Shown here piece after piece: positions 45,942 through 57,432 of a DNA stretch of 64,000 nt; within the stretch, counting starts at the first letter, position 1, and every line of letters starts with the position of its first letter. The translations under genes and the position numbers were made by a program. This DNA is from Ilex aquifolium (lineage: Eukaryota > Streptophyta > Magnoliopsida > Aquifoliales > Aquifoliaceae), in NCBI GenBank assembly GCA_951799425.1, contig OX637391.1, positions 20,508,551-20,572,550 on the forward strand. The letters are read 5' to 3'. The notes beneath the pieces were generated by a model, which saw only the letters and a list, made by a program, of their open reading frames with translations, searched no databases and was not told the origin of the DNA.

Positions 45942-46776
45942 TTATAACCTCCTATAAAAACCAGCGTGACCCAAGAAAGATCTAACATCCTTAAGGGTTT
46001 TGGGTGTAGGTAAATTAGCAATTAATTCAATCTTGGCTCTATCAACCTGAATTCCCTCAGAAGAGACAATGTGACCAAGAACAACTCCCTTTTGAACCAT
46101 AAAGTGACATTTTTCCCAATTAAGTACAAGGTTCTTTTCTTCACATCGAATTAACACTTTCTCAAGATTTAATAGACAATCATCATACGAATCACCAAAA
46201 ATAGTAAAATCATCCATAAAGACTTCAAGAAAATACTCAACCATATCACTGAAAATACTAAGCATACACTTTTGAAAAGTCGCAGGTGCATTGCAAAATC
46301 CAAAGGGCATCCTTCGATAAGCAAAGGTACCAAAATGACAAGTAAATGTGGTCTTCTCCTAGTCTTCTAAGGCAATTTCAATTTGGTTATATCCCCAATA
46401 ACCATCCAAAAAATAGTAGAACATGTGATGCTACCCTTTCCAAAATTTGATCCATGAAAAGCAAGGGGAAATGATCTTTTATAGTCACGGAATTTAATTT
46501 CTTGTAGTCAGTGCACATTCTCCAACCAGTTATTGTCCTAGTTGGTACAAGTTCATTATTATTATTATTGGAAACTACAGTGACACCTGATTTCTTGGGG
46601 ATTACCTTTGTAGGACTTAGCCACTTACTATCTGCAATAGGGTAAATTATTCCTCCATGTAACAATTTCAGCACCTCATTCCTTACAACTTCTTTCATAT
46701 GTGGGTTAAGTCTCATTTGCATCTCCCTATATATTCTAGCATTATCTTCTAAGTATATCTTGTGAGTGCAAACCAA
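45942..46776 (-). pseudogene. Athila reverse transcriptase, frameshifted
   Basis: Two frames. 46387-46776 carries WLSPTKVIPKKSGVTVV, NELVPTRTITGWRMCTDYKKLN and DHFPLLFMDQILERVA. 45942-46310 carries MPFGFCNAPATFQKCM, VFMDDFTIFGDS (active site MDD) and the LGHIVSSEGI and [13 protein letters not shown] connection. FMDDF plus the TRTITGWRMCTDY box is typical of Athila. A frameshift near 46420 and a stop near 46363 separate them. Confidence 0.88.
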
Positions 46777-46830
46777 TGGACTAATTCCTTTTATGTCAGC
46801 TAAAGTCTAACCAATAGCATCCTTATGCTA

Positions 46831-47813
46831 TCAAAGAAGTTGTAGTAACATACCTTCCTGTGCCAAACTTAAATGAGAAGAAATTATTACCGAAAATGTC
46901 TCATCATCTCCAAAAAATGCATACTTTAAATCAACCGACAAGGGTTTCAACTCGAGCTTAGGAGCTTTATCACATGATGGAACTGGTGGATAGGTTATTG
47001 GTGGTAGCTCCTCAAATTTCTGTCTCCAATCTTTTATTTCAAAAACCTGTGAAGAATTCAACAAATCAATCAATTTAGAAATTTCAGAATTATTTTCATT
47101 CACGTCTAACAAAGAAGATTGTTTCAGCAAACATGCTTCAAGTGGATCAAACAAAGAAGAAGAATCATATACTCTGCTTGGAACAATAGACTCAATCATA
47201 TTAATATCATGCACATCCTCATCAACATCCCCTAGTTGTTTGCACACATTAAAATATTAAGTTCTAATGTCATATTACCAAAAGATAACTTCATCACACC
47301 ATTCATGCAATTAATTAGGGTATTTGAAGTAGCTAGGAATGGTCTGCCTAATATGATAGAAATTTGAGCATTAGAACTTGACACAGGTTGAGTATCTAGA
47401 ATTATGAAATCCACAACGAAATAAAAATTGTTAACCTGTGCCAATATATCTTCCACCATACCCCTTGGTATTCTAACTGAACGATCAGCCAACTGAAGTG
47501 TAACCGAAGTAGGTTTCAACTCCCCTAACCCTAATTGCTCATAAACTGAATAAGGGAGCAAGTTCACACTAGCTCCCAAATCTAATAAAGTCTGTTCAAT
47601 TTTGTAGTTACCTATAACACAAGAAATGGTGGGGCAACCTGGGTCTTTATATTTTGGTGGAGTCCTATGTTGTATGATGGAAGATACCTGCTCAGTCAAA
47701 AATGTCTTCTTTTGCACATTTAATTTCCTTTTAACAGTACACAAATCTTTAAAAAATTTTGCATAAGAAGATATTTGTTTTATGGCATCCAACAAGGGGA
47801 TATTGATCTTCAC
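46831..47813 (-). pseudogene. Athila gag C-terminus, protease and linker
   Basis: 47232-47813 has FLTEQVSSIIQHRTPPKYKDPGCPTI, the protease site DLGASVNLLPYSVYEQLGLGEL (Asp kept) and IILGRPFLATSNTLI. 46831-47247 has the linker LELKPLSVDLKYAFFGDDETFSVIISS that precedes RT in Athila. One frame change lies between them near 47240. Confidence 0.85.
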
Positions 47814-48044
47814 CTACTTAAAAATTTCTAACATATCATTGTACATGTTTGGCTTGATAGACATAAGTAATCTCTATGAAAATGGTGCAGATGTCGGACA
47901 CCTCTCAAGCTTAATGATTTCAGATTGGTCAAGTTTATCACCACTCTCCATAGATTTTGAATTTTCATCAGATTCTTGAACTTTAGGGGGAATAGTTTTG
48001 TCAATTACCTTCCCACTACGAAGTGTGGTGATAGACTTTACCTG
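47814..48044 (-). pseudogene. Athila gag fragment before the solo LTR
   Basis: Carries EQVKSITTLRSGKVID, a conserved block near the gag-protease border. At its right it meets the solo LTR 48050-50283; the target duplication CTCAT joins it in frame to the segment at 50284. Confidence 0.8.
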
Positions 48045-48049
48045 CTCAT

Positions 48050-50283
48050 TGTAACGCCCCAAAACACACCCTGGACGACATTACATTCTAAAACATTCAC
48101 ATCATGAGAGCACTAATATCATTCATAAATAAATTAAACTTCATTCATCATCCATAAAATATTTACATCATTATCCAAAAGAATATGCCCAACCATGGCA
48201 TTTACATCTCAAAAATTTAATAATGTAGCGCAGCGGAATTACAAAAGAAAACTAGACTTTACAATGTTTGTACATATTGGTTCCTAGTCTAGTACAAAAG
48301 AAAAAGGGCACCTCTAAATGTCCCACTCGGGATCCAGGTACCCCTCTAATGAGGCTTCCCCAAGGCCCTGCTCATTAGCGCCAAGCTCCTCCTCTATAGT
48401 ATAATCTGAAAAATGTTAATTGTAGGGGATGAGCACGAAGCTCTGTAGCAAAATCTTCCCAAACTCAAACAAGGTTTAGGAAAGCATATAAAACGGTTGG
48501 TCTCATTTTCACAAATAGCATATATAACATTTTGAAGGAAAAGCAGGACATTTTAAATAGATCTCAAGTTTAAGGAACCACGGTAATTAAAAGAATAAAT
48601 GAACACAAGATACCAATAAGAATCAATTCCCAAAACATAATCCATCCCACCATACACCATTTCCACAAGTTCTTGTGGCATCCCATACTACCCCAAAACT
48701 CTTGCAGAAATCGTATTTGGTACAATGCACGATGACCCACACGGTGTGCCCGATACAACCCACGTTACTAAACCGTGATCATTAGCGATATGAAAAGTTT
48801 ATACCCACACGGCGTACAAAGGCGTCTACCCACTCCATGTGGTAGGAAAAGTTCATACCCGCGTGGCATATAAAGACGTATACCCACTACATGATACCCG
48901 GTCCATAGTAATCCATGTTCGTATCGTACAACCACGTAAGAAATAAAATACCAATAAATATCTCACATAACCAACAATTACACAAGTCCCCAATTCACCC
49001 TCAAAGCCTTATTTCTCAAGCATCCTTACAAGGAACCTCTCACCCTCGTTCCTCCAAACAACCAAACAAGACATACGATATCCACAATTTTCTCAATTAA
49101 CACATAATTCCACAAATCCCCAAATTTCACAATTTGTACCATAGCAAAATGGAAGAAAAAGAGCAAGAGATCACCATAAACATTATTTTGTTATACAATA
49201 TCAATCACTAAGGTTGTGATGGTGAGAACAAAGAAAATGTAAAGAGGAAAGATTCATTTTTCTTAAAACTAGGGTTTGAGAATGAAAAAGGGACCTTTAA
49301 TGGTTACCCAACTACTACAATGTTTGAAACATGGTAATAAATGCAAGAGGATCAAGAATCAAGTAAATAATAGCAAGTATATATGATTTTGAACCAAAAG
49401 AATACATATAATTTAACCCTAACATCAATGTAAGAGCATAGGAAGAAATCCCCTACTTTGGTGTTCTTGAAAAAAATTAGGGTTTTGATCTTGAATCAAC
49501 CCTTCAATCTCTTGTTTTCTCTTGTTCTTGTGTTTCTCTCTTTCTCTCTTTCTCTCTTATGTTTTCTAGGGTTTGGAGTGGTGTAATGAAGGCTAAGGAG
49601 GTGACAAAATGTATTTATAATGGAAGAAATAGAGGAAGACCCGCAGTCGGATCGGGCTGGTTTTTATCGGGCGTACCGGTACGGTTGAGCTTCTGGAGTC
49701 CAGCGTACCGGTACGCGTACCGGTACGATTTAGCTTCTGGAGTTCAGTGTACCAGTACGCGTACCGGTACGATTTGACTGCTAGATTTTTGTTTCAACTT
49801 CCAATGCAGTTTTGACCCATTTAGAGGTCGAATTGGAAAATTTTCATGAGACATACTTTTGTAGCCCTAGATGTCTACTATCTACTGTAAAAATTTCAGA
49901 TCAATGGGACTTAAGGATAAAAAGTTATGGCCAAAACACTAAGTAGTGTTCAATACCCATTTTTACCCAAATTCTCGCTAAAGTGTATTTTAACTCCGAG
50001 ACACTTCCTAACTTCCAATACATCCATATTACCACTCCCAATGTTTTTCGACCTTCCGGATTCAATGGAATCATTATTTTGACCTAAAAACTTTTAGAAA
50101 CTTGTCTAATCACCATTTCCAAGTTTAAACATCTTCGACACGTAACTTCCCAATCAAATTGTCTCCATAGCATTTATTCCTACGGTTTATTCTTATTTCA
50201 CTACATATATCTACATCTTTACAAATATTATTTACTATATATATATCTCTATAAATATATAAAAGAAAATTTGGGGTGTTACA
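48050..50283 (-). mobile_element. solo LTR, 2234 bp, TSD CTCAT, in Athila gag
   Basis: Starts TGTAACGCCCC and ends GGGGTGTTACA (plus strand), flanked by CTCAT at 48045-48049 and 50284-50288. Same family as 59898-61854. Orientation from TATAAATA (minus, 49619-49612) followed by a purine-rich leader. No coding region. Confidence 0.9.
49612..49771 (-). promoter_or_regulatory. LTR promoter: CGTACCGGTACG array and TATA box
   Basis: Four perfect 12-bp palindromes CGTACCGGTACG at 49672-49683, 49704-49715, 49716-49727 and 49760-49771, plus one decayed copy at 49748-49759. GCTTCTGGAGT(C/T)CAG-type spacers separate them. The array is 53-160 bp upstream of the TATA box on the minus strand. Confidence 0.65.
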
Positions 50284-51545
50284 CTCATGGATAGTATCAG
50301 ATGTGCTAGTTTCACTCACATTAAATTGACCCTGCGGATTTGGTTGGAGTTGGGCTGGAAACTTACCTTTCTCTTAGTGGCATGGCGTAGTGGTCAATTT
50401 AGTGAGTGTACTTCGGATATCATTTATAGCCTGTGTGGTTTGATTGTTAAAATTAGTTTGACTTTGCAAAAATTGTGAAAATACCTCCTCCAAATTCCTC
50501 TTTGAAGGTGGAGTGTAAGGAACAAATTTAGAGGAATTCTGCTGAGGTATTTGTGATGCATGATTTTCACCCCTCCAACTAAAATTTGGATGATTTTTCC
50601 ACCCAGAGTTGTATGTACTTGAATACGGGTTGTTATAAGGCTTTGAAAATATATTTGTAGCATTTGCTTGATCATAGAGAACTTCTTTTAGAACAGGAAG
50701 TGTTGGACATTCCTTCATGGGATGTCCAGTGATTTTACAAATGCTACAAATCTCCTCGATAGGGACAATGTCAATTTCATTAACCTTTTTAAACTCCATA
50801 GCCTCAACCCTCCTACTCAATGTAGCAATTCTAGCCCCTAGGTCATCCTCATCCCTCAACTGATACCTACTCCCATTTGATGAAGATTGTGTGTTCTTAC
50901 TTTTAGGAGGTTCTTGGGATGTGGTATCCCAAGATTGTGCATTCTCAGCTAAACGACCTAAAAAGTCAAAGGCCTCGTCTGGTTCCTTATTCATAAAATC
51001 ACCATTACACATCATTTCTACAAACTGGCGCAATTATGGAGTCAAACCTTCATAAAAGAAACTTATCATACGCCAGCTCTCATAACCATGATGTAGGCAA
51101 GATGCAAATAGGTCTTTAAATCTATCCCAACTTTAGAAAAAAATTTCAAACTCTTTTTGAGAAAAAATCATAATTTTCCTTTTAAAAGAATTTGTGTGAT
51201 GTGTGGGAAATTTTTTTTCAAAAATTCTTTTTGCATCTCAGACCATATACATAGACCTAGGTCTGAGGAAATGCAACCAAGTCTTAGTTTTTTCCTTTAA
51301 TGAAAAAGAAAGAGTTTCAACCTGATTGTATTCTCAGACACAGTTTGACCATGAAATGTATCACAAACCTCCTCAAAGTCTTTAATATGCATGTAAGGAT
51401 TTTCCGATTTTATGCCATGAAATTTTGGGAGTAATGCAATCATGCTATGTTTAAAAATAAAATTCATGGCATTCAATGGAAAGATGATGCATGAGGGTGT
51501 AGTGTGACGTGCAGGTTGCAAATATTCACGCAAAGTCCGACCATG
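50284..51545 (-). pseudogene. Athila gag, central part
   Basis: Right end has HGRTLREYLQPARHTTPSCI and LLPKFHGIKSENPYMHIKDFEEVCDTF, the Athila gag core. Past a frameshift near 51300, SWDRFKDLL-like and YEGLTPQLRQFVEMMCNGDFMNKEPDEAFDFL follow. A zinc knuckle CSICKITGHPMKEC (CX2CX4HX4C) lies near 50730. At least two frameshifts and a few stops. Interrupted on both sides by solo LTRs. Confidence 0.88.
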
Positions 51546-51550
51546 ATTAA

Positions 51551-53475
51551 TGATGAGCGCAAAATATTGCATATTTAAGGGTCTCATTACATGATTTTAA
51601 CTTAGCCTTGCATTTAAGTACTTAGAGTTAGCCGAAATTATGAATAATGTTGAATTTTTTATGTTGCAGGTAATTATAGCATAAATCATATATTTTGTAA
51701 CCTTGCAACTAAGTATGGAGGAGTGGTGAAGACGTGGACACATTACATGAGGATTTGGAGGCTTAAAAGTGAAAGAAATCAAGGAGGTATCGATGCTTGG
51801 TAACATAGGCACCAGCACCCGCACCATTTGGTAGTAGTATCTCAGTTTTACTCCTTTTTGACCATGATCAACTTCGAATCTGAAAAAGTGAAAAAAAAAT
51901 GAAAGTTTTAGATCTGGATGTCCTCTATATTGTGTCAAAATTTCAGCTCAATCGGACAGTTGGATCAAAAGTTATGACAATTCTACGAAAACTGGTCTAG
52001 AGTTGGCACCTTCCGGAAAGACCTACCGATAGGTTTTGGCTACTGGAGTAAAACCTACAGGTAGCTTTCATCGTTCTACTGGTAGGTTGTGCCCAGAATG
52101 CCCAGAACGCCTGCAACTCATGCTCCACGTGCTTCGGGGTCCCACCTATGATTCTCCCACTTTCCCCCTAACATATTCTACATATATACATGCCTCCTAC
52201 ACCCCAAAGTCAGCAAAGGAAGGTGAAGGATGGGAGAGGAGGAGAGAGAAAGATGGAGGCATGGTGGGTTGCAGGCTAGGCTTGTCCTAGCCTGTGCAAT
52301 GCATCAACTCAGCCTTCTATGGATGTGAGGCCTATCACACACCTAGGGGGACCCTCCATGGACGAAATTGCAAAGGTCTTCACCATATATTCAGCATTCA
52401 CAAGCCATTGAGGGGAGAGGCTACCTAAGCTTAGGAGTAGTGTAGAGAGAGAAAGCTTGGATTTTGACATTTTCTTTACCCACTTCACTTGCTGTAAGCT
52501 ACATTCTACTTGTAATCTTCATTTCTTGCATTGTAATCTTAATTTCTAGCACTTTAATCTCTTTTATTTCAAGTGTAATCTAGTTTAAACTCATGTTCTT
52601 GCATTCTCCATTGCTACAACTAGGTTTCTCTACAACTTTTCCAATTTCACTTGGGTATTGTCTTTAAGCTTTGATTTTGGTTATGAAATGAATTTCTCTT
52701 GGTAGTTTACCTTCTCCTAGCATTAATACAAGTTCAAGGCTCTATTTTAAGCTTCATTTCATCTCTATTTTCAGTCCATTTCAATACAATGTCTCTTTAC
52801 ATTATGCATTTCTTTCATGCTTTCATGAGTAGCTAGATTTTTAGTTGGCTAATTCAAGGGAGACCTCCTCTTGGGTTTTCCATTTCAACTCATTTTCTTT
52901 CCTCCTCTCGGTGTACGATGGTTCGGTTTGACTGGGTTGAGAGTGGATGTGGTTGTGAGTCTTTGATATCCCGTAGGCCTGGTCACGGGTTATGCTTGGA
53001 TCCTCACCTCCATCTCGTCCCTAGCTTCCCACGAATCAATCGTTCATCTAAGCATCATTGGAGGAAGTTTTCGAGTTGAGTTGGGATTCCCATTGGAATG
53101 ACCTATTTGGATTAGCCAACACTTATTTTCCTTTTATTTTTTAGCAAAAACACAAACACCAAAACTCAAACAAAAGATTTTACACTTTCTTTTTTACCAA
53201 AATCATCTTTACCACACTTGAACTTTCCTTCCCTGAGGAAACGACCTTGGAATACTTTTCCAAGTAAAAAACAAGACATTCAAAAGACTCCTTGCGCTTG
53301 GGGAGCACTTTTGTTCACACCACACATTTTGTTCATTTTCATTCCACCACATATCCGTTAGTTCCATCTCTTGCATCATTCCAAGGGAGAGTGACACTCC
53401 CCTATCTGTATAAGCCACACACATTGTTCGGGTTGATGTGCAGAGATTAGGAACGACAAGGAAAAAATCCAAGCA
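51551..53475 (+). mobile_element. solo LTR, 1925 bp, TSD ATTAA, in Athila gag
   Basis: Starts TGATGAGCGC, ends AATCCAAGCA, flanked by ATTAA (51546-51550, 53476-53480). It is related to the LTR at 597-2358 and in the same (plus) orientation, opposite to the element it interrupts. Gag codons on the two sides are in frame with one ATTAA copy, which confirms the boundaries. Confidence 0.93.
52011..52188 (+). promoter_or_regulatory. LTR promoter: CTAC-GTAG palindromes and TATA box
   Basis: TTCCGGAA (52011-52018), CCTACCGATAGG (52022-52033), CCTACAGGTAG (52054-52064) and CTACTGGTAGG (52076-52086) are perfect or near palindromes, with a GGCTACTGGAG spacer. TATATA lies at 52183-52188, about 100 bp downstream. 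Confidence 0.5.
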
Positions 53476-53583
53476 ATTAACATTCTCATTATCAACATCA
53501 TTCTCATAGTGATTACTTATTCTTTCCTCATGATCCTCATGTTCAGGAAAATTATTTCGCCTATTATTAGGATCTGCAACCAT
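53476..53583 (-). pseudogene. Athila gag N-terminus
   Basis: ATG at 53583 (minus) opens MVADPNNRRNNFPEHEDHEERISNHYENDVDNENVN. The ADPNN start and the link to HGRTLREYLQP beyond the solo LTR fit Athila gag. The frame is open upstream to 53727, but the PBS position and family start favour this ATG. Confidence 0.75.
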
Positions 53584-53857
53584 TGTATGAGAAGTGTGAT
53601 TTGAATCAAATGAACCAAAAAAATTTCCAAACAGAGTATCTAAATCTTCTCTTATCAATTGACCATTCAAATCATGATGCCAAGAACTCATAAAACAGAT
53701 AAAAGAAATAAATAAAACAGAACACAAAATTGAATGATAAAAAGAAAATAAATTTTAGCAAAGAAAAAAAAATGGGACGAAGTTACTGGATCTCCGACGA
53801 ATTGTAAGTACCGAAAACCTCAAGAAGTGTGATGGTGGCTCCTTGCCTTTCAACAGT

Positions 53858-53875
53858 TCCCCGGCAACAGGGCCA
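53858..53875 (-). other. primer binding site of Athila element (tRNA-Asp type)
   Basis: Minus strand TGGCCCTGTTGCCGGGGA, two mismatches from TGGCGCCGTTGCCGGGGA, the PBS of Athila and related elements complementary to tRNA-Asp. Six bases separate it from the LTR end at 53882. Confidence 0.85.
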
Positions 53876-53881
53876 AAAACT

Positions 53882-55071
53882 TGCTACAACTTCAAATATG
53901 TAAACCCAAGTACAGGTTGTGCGAAGTAATATAAACTCGAAAGACCGAGGTCGAACCCTCAGGGAATTGTGAAAACACTAGAAACCACACTAAATTCTGT
54001 AAAAAAGCTTGTGAGAATGTTTTGTTTGAAAAGAGTATTTGAATTGGTAAAATTAATTAAAGTGATTAAAAAAATGTGAAAAATACTAGAGCATCAGGTA
54101 CTCCCTCTCAAATCCATACAATAATGATTAAAGACTTAGTTTTCAATCCTAGACAAGAATCAAATGTCGATTAATTCAAGTCGCCAAATTTAGCAATAAG
54201 AACAAGAAAACACCTCTGTTTATCATCAAAATTTTATCCAGGAAAATCAATGAACTAATTGCAGATCATAAGCATTTACTATGCCCGGAGTCTACAATAA
54301 ATCAAACCCTCATAACAATCAAATTTATGACTTACCCGAGTAATCCTTCAATTATATTATTATGTGAAATAATTGTAATTAACTTAAGCATGGAATAAAT
54401 AGTTATTTGTCTCGCAGGGTAATTCAAGCAATCAAAGTATAAGACACAATGACTCGAGAATTTTTACAGAGCAAAAAACTTTACTATAAACCAAAAATTG
54501 AATTAACAAAATATCTCATAGCATTAAGTTCATAAGTCAATAACATTACCGTACTTCATTGAGAGGTTCTCCCCTAGCCCTAGCTAAGCCTTCTAGCCAA
54601 CCATAATAACAATAAACCAAAGAATAAAAAAATAAAGAAAATAAGAGACTACAACAAAAAGGGTCCCTTTTACATAGACTTCATCTTCTATTTATATGAA
54701 TATTTGGGAGAGGATTCAGTTGAATTAAAATTCTGCTACTAGCATTGGTAGATTGTCGATACGCGTCCGGACGCGTGTTTCCTTCCGTCCGGACGCACTT
54801 TCCAGTACGATTCACTCTTGCCTTCTAACACTCGCATCTGGATGCATAACAATTCCCCATCCAGACGCGTATTCCAGTATGCTCCCCTTCAGCTCTGCTT
54901 CTCTTTCTGCTTCACTTGATCCAATTTTCAGCCATTTTACTGCAAAATAAACACAATTCATCTTTTATTAATATAACATCAATTCTTTAATAACTTCTCC
55001 CATTTATCAAAAATTTCCACCCAAATAGTTAACCTTTTCCAACAAATATTCACATTATTTAACCATAATCA
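53882..55071 (-). mobile_element. 5' LTR (about 1190 bp) of the inner Athila element
   Basis: The end is fixed by the PBS (GTTGTAGCA on the minus strand). The start TGATTATGGTTAAAT at 55071 is inferred from the TG and from similarity to TGATTAACCC of neighbouring LTRs. One TATA box (54696-54689) and one palindrome cluster fit a single U3. If the start is wrong, this and the next entry form one LTR with two promoter modules. Confidence 0.55.
54689..54871 (-). promoter_or_regulatory. LTR promoter: CGTCCGGACG palindromes and TATA box
   Basis: ACGCGTCCGGACGCGT (54761-54776, perfect 16-bp palindrome), CGTCCGGACG (54786-54795) and decayed GCATCTGGATGC (54834-54845). TATAAATA (minus) at 54696-54689. 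Spacers contain TACTGGA on the minus strand (TTCCAGTA on plus). Confidence 0.65.
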
Positions 55072-55741
55072 AGAAGCCTTAAACTAAAACCTGAAGGATG
55101 AAGAATGGAGAATGATTTGAAAATCTGGTGGGAGGGGGGTATTTATAGAAGGGCTAGTGGGTGGCAGCTGCTGGAAAGTACCAACCAGATTCAAGGTTGC
55201 ATCATCTGACCAATGGGAACGTAGCTCCTTTAAGTTTGTTAAAGCACAGTCCGGATGCCAACTTGCATCATCCAGACGGTGGCTTTTCTCTGGAAATTCG
55301 GCAACTTGCTTTTGGTCTCTTCTGCTGATGTTGGGCCCCACCATTCGATTGGTCTTCAACGTCCGAACGCTGATAGCATTACCTCAATCCTCCTCTTTTC
55401 ACTTTAGCCCATTTGCTTTCTAATTTTCCTCTTTTAGACCCTGTGATTAACCCTAATTAGTATGTAATTGAAAATGATTAAGTAATTAACTTTGTAAGAT
55501 AAAACAATTAAACATTACGAATTAGGGATTGTGCTTAAATTAAAGTTTTTAATACTTTATGCTTAAATTGTAGGGTTAAATGTAGAAATACCAGAGAATA
55601 TGAGGTTAAATTGCAAAGCTGGAAACAACGAAGGACTAAAGTTTAAAAGCGACACGTGGAAGCTCTGGTCTGCGACACATGTACCTGCTGCAAGACACCA
55701 CAAACTCCAAGACTGCGACAAGTATACAAGCTGCAAGGCTT

Positions 55742-55822
55742 TACCATCCGGATGGTAGGGGACCGCCAAGCAAGGTGGAAGGCTTTCAAACTTCCACCTC
55801 GTGCTACTTTTGTCTATAAATA
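55742..55822 (+). promoter_or_regulatory. LTR promoter: TACCATCCGGATGGTA palindrome and TATA box
   Basis: A perfect 16-bp palindrome TACCATCCGGATGGTA (55742-55757) lies 57 bp upstream of TATAAATA (55815-55822). A purine-rich leader (GAAAGAGAG...) follows. Confidence 0.65.
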
Positions 55823-56318
55823 GCCCCCTCCCCCTTCACTTGATGGCTGGCCACTCCAAGAGCAAAAGAGAGAAAGCTAAGGGAAGGAAAAAAGAGAGAA
55901 AAAGAGAGAAAGAAAGGAAGAGTGAAAGACAAAGTCATAGCTTGTCCGTTCTATACCGATATTCTGTATTTCTACATTTCTGTTTAGTCTTTCTATTCGG
56001 ATAGTTGAACGACCGCCACTTTGTTGTTTTGAATAATAATAAGAGTGGTTGTGTTTCAATTGTTCCTTGTGAAAGAATTTTTAGAATTTGTGCTTTTATT
56101 TCAGTTGTAATGACGAATACCCGCACTCCTTGCTTGTTTATAGCAATGGTGCGTGAGTAGTCGTTTATATCCTTCAGTGAAGGGTAAACATATGTATATT
56201 ATCGGTTAGATTATGGAAATGCTGATGTTTTATATATTTATGTATTATACGCTTCATGCATGATACACCGATGCACATAGTTTCTGTACTGAGCCTGGAA
56301 TTATGTCATCGGTGCATC

Positions 56319-56905
56319 ATCAACCTGCCAGTCTAACAACCACGGTGTTCCTACCGGTATGGCTTGTCCTCCATCGGAACGCTGAGGATGTTTAACTGAT
56401 GCATGGTACAAAACCTAAATGATCCTCATGAATGACTTGTCCTTCTGGATTATTAGGGTTTAATTACTATATATAACTATATTGCCAGTCTAACAACCAC
56501 GGTGTTACTACCGGTATGGCTTGTCCTCCACCGGAACACTGAGGATGTTTAACTGATATATATATCATAGATAACCAATTGAGTAATTCAAGTATTCCTC
56601 ATGAATGGCTTGGCCTTCTGGTTCACTCGAATTAGTCAATTGACACATCTATAACCAGCTAACCTAAGAAGTTGCTATGTTATGAATAATACTACCAGCT
56701 AACCTGAGAAGTTGCTGTGTGATGGTTTAAATATGTATGTACTTACTATCACAAGACATTTAATAATTCAAGTATTCCTCATTAATGGCTTGTCCTTCTA
56801 GTTTGCTTGGATTAGTTACTTGTCATGCATATAACCAGCTAACCTAAGACGTTGCTGAGTTATGACTTTATATTACCAGCTAACCTAAGAAGTTGTTGTG
56901 TGATA
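56319..56905 (+). repeat. imperfect tandem repeats in LTR leader
   Basis: Two blocks alternate: CCAGTCTAACAACCACGGTG...GGCTTGTCCTCC(A/C)TCGGAAC (56327, 56487) and ACCAGCTAACCTAAGAAGTTGCT (56652, 56692, 56832, 56875). They are joined by TTCCTCATGAATGGCTTG-type links. About 100-170 bp period, diverged. Confidence 0.8.
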
Positions 56906-57419
56906 GTTTATATACATCAGACCTACCGGTTGACTTGCCAGTAAAATGGAAGTTAATTGTTGTAAGGTAGCATTTCCAGTATTTAACTGATATAAAGCAT
57001 ATGGGATCCTTAAACTGAAGGGTATCTTTTATATTCTTGTCGTTAATATTTTATCTCTGCACTTTATTTAATTAGACTAACTATCAATCTAAGCTCACAT
57101 CACAAGCTATCAAACCTTATACTGCTTTAAACAACAACTTTATTGTTTTTATTTTTATTTTAAAATCTAAATTACTAAAACTCTTCGTGGGATCGATACT
57201 TGGACTTAAACCGAGAAAACTACAATTTGATCACTTATACTTGGGTGTATAATTAATATAGTTCAGATCACAAAAAGTGGCGAATCACCCTGTATTTTCA
57301 AAACAATATATTTTCATCCATTATTAATAATATCATTTAATCTTAACCCTTTAATTATTAAATTGATGTAATTAACTCTCTAATCAAATACAATAATGGT
57401 CTCTTTTTAGGGTTAATCA

Positions 57420-57432
57420 CACCCACCAACCA
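57420..57432 (-). other. polypurine tract of outer Athila-like element
   Basis: Minus strand TGGTTGGTGGGTG directly before TGATTAACCC, the same arrangement as at 584-596. Confidence 0.65.

Larger units (their letters stand above)
55444..57287 (+). mobile_element. solo LTR, 1844 bp, TSD CCCTG
   Basis: Starts TGATTAACCCTAATTAG, ends GTGGCGAATCA, flanked by CCCTG (55439-55443, 57288-57292). It is related to the LTR it interrupts (both start TGATTAACCCTAA and share a TACTTGGGT block near the end) but lies in the opposite orientation. A tandem module near 56300-56900 repeats the ACCAGCTAACCTAAGAAGTTG and CCAGTCTAACAACCACGGTG blocks. Confidence 0.88.
55072..57419 (-). mobile_element. partial LTR of outer Athila-like element, interrupted
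   Basis: On the minus strand it starts TGATTAACCC at 57419 right after a PPT-like tract. It is split by the solo LTR 55444-57287 and ends near 55072 where the inner Athila LTR begins. Its own TATA box is at 55147-55140, with an inverted pair TCCGGATGC/GCATCATCCAGA (55250-55277) upstream. This is the 3' LTR of an element whose body lies to the right. Confidence 0.6.

Noticed and set aside
48050..50283. Cassandra-type TRIM (TGTAACACCCC start)
   Set aside because: Far longer than Cassandra LTRs, and no 5S rRNA-like internal promoter was seen.
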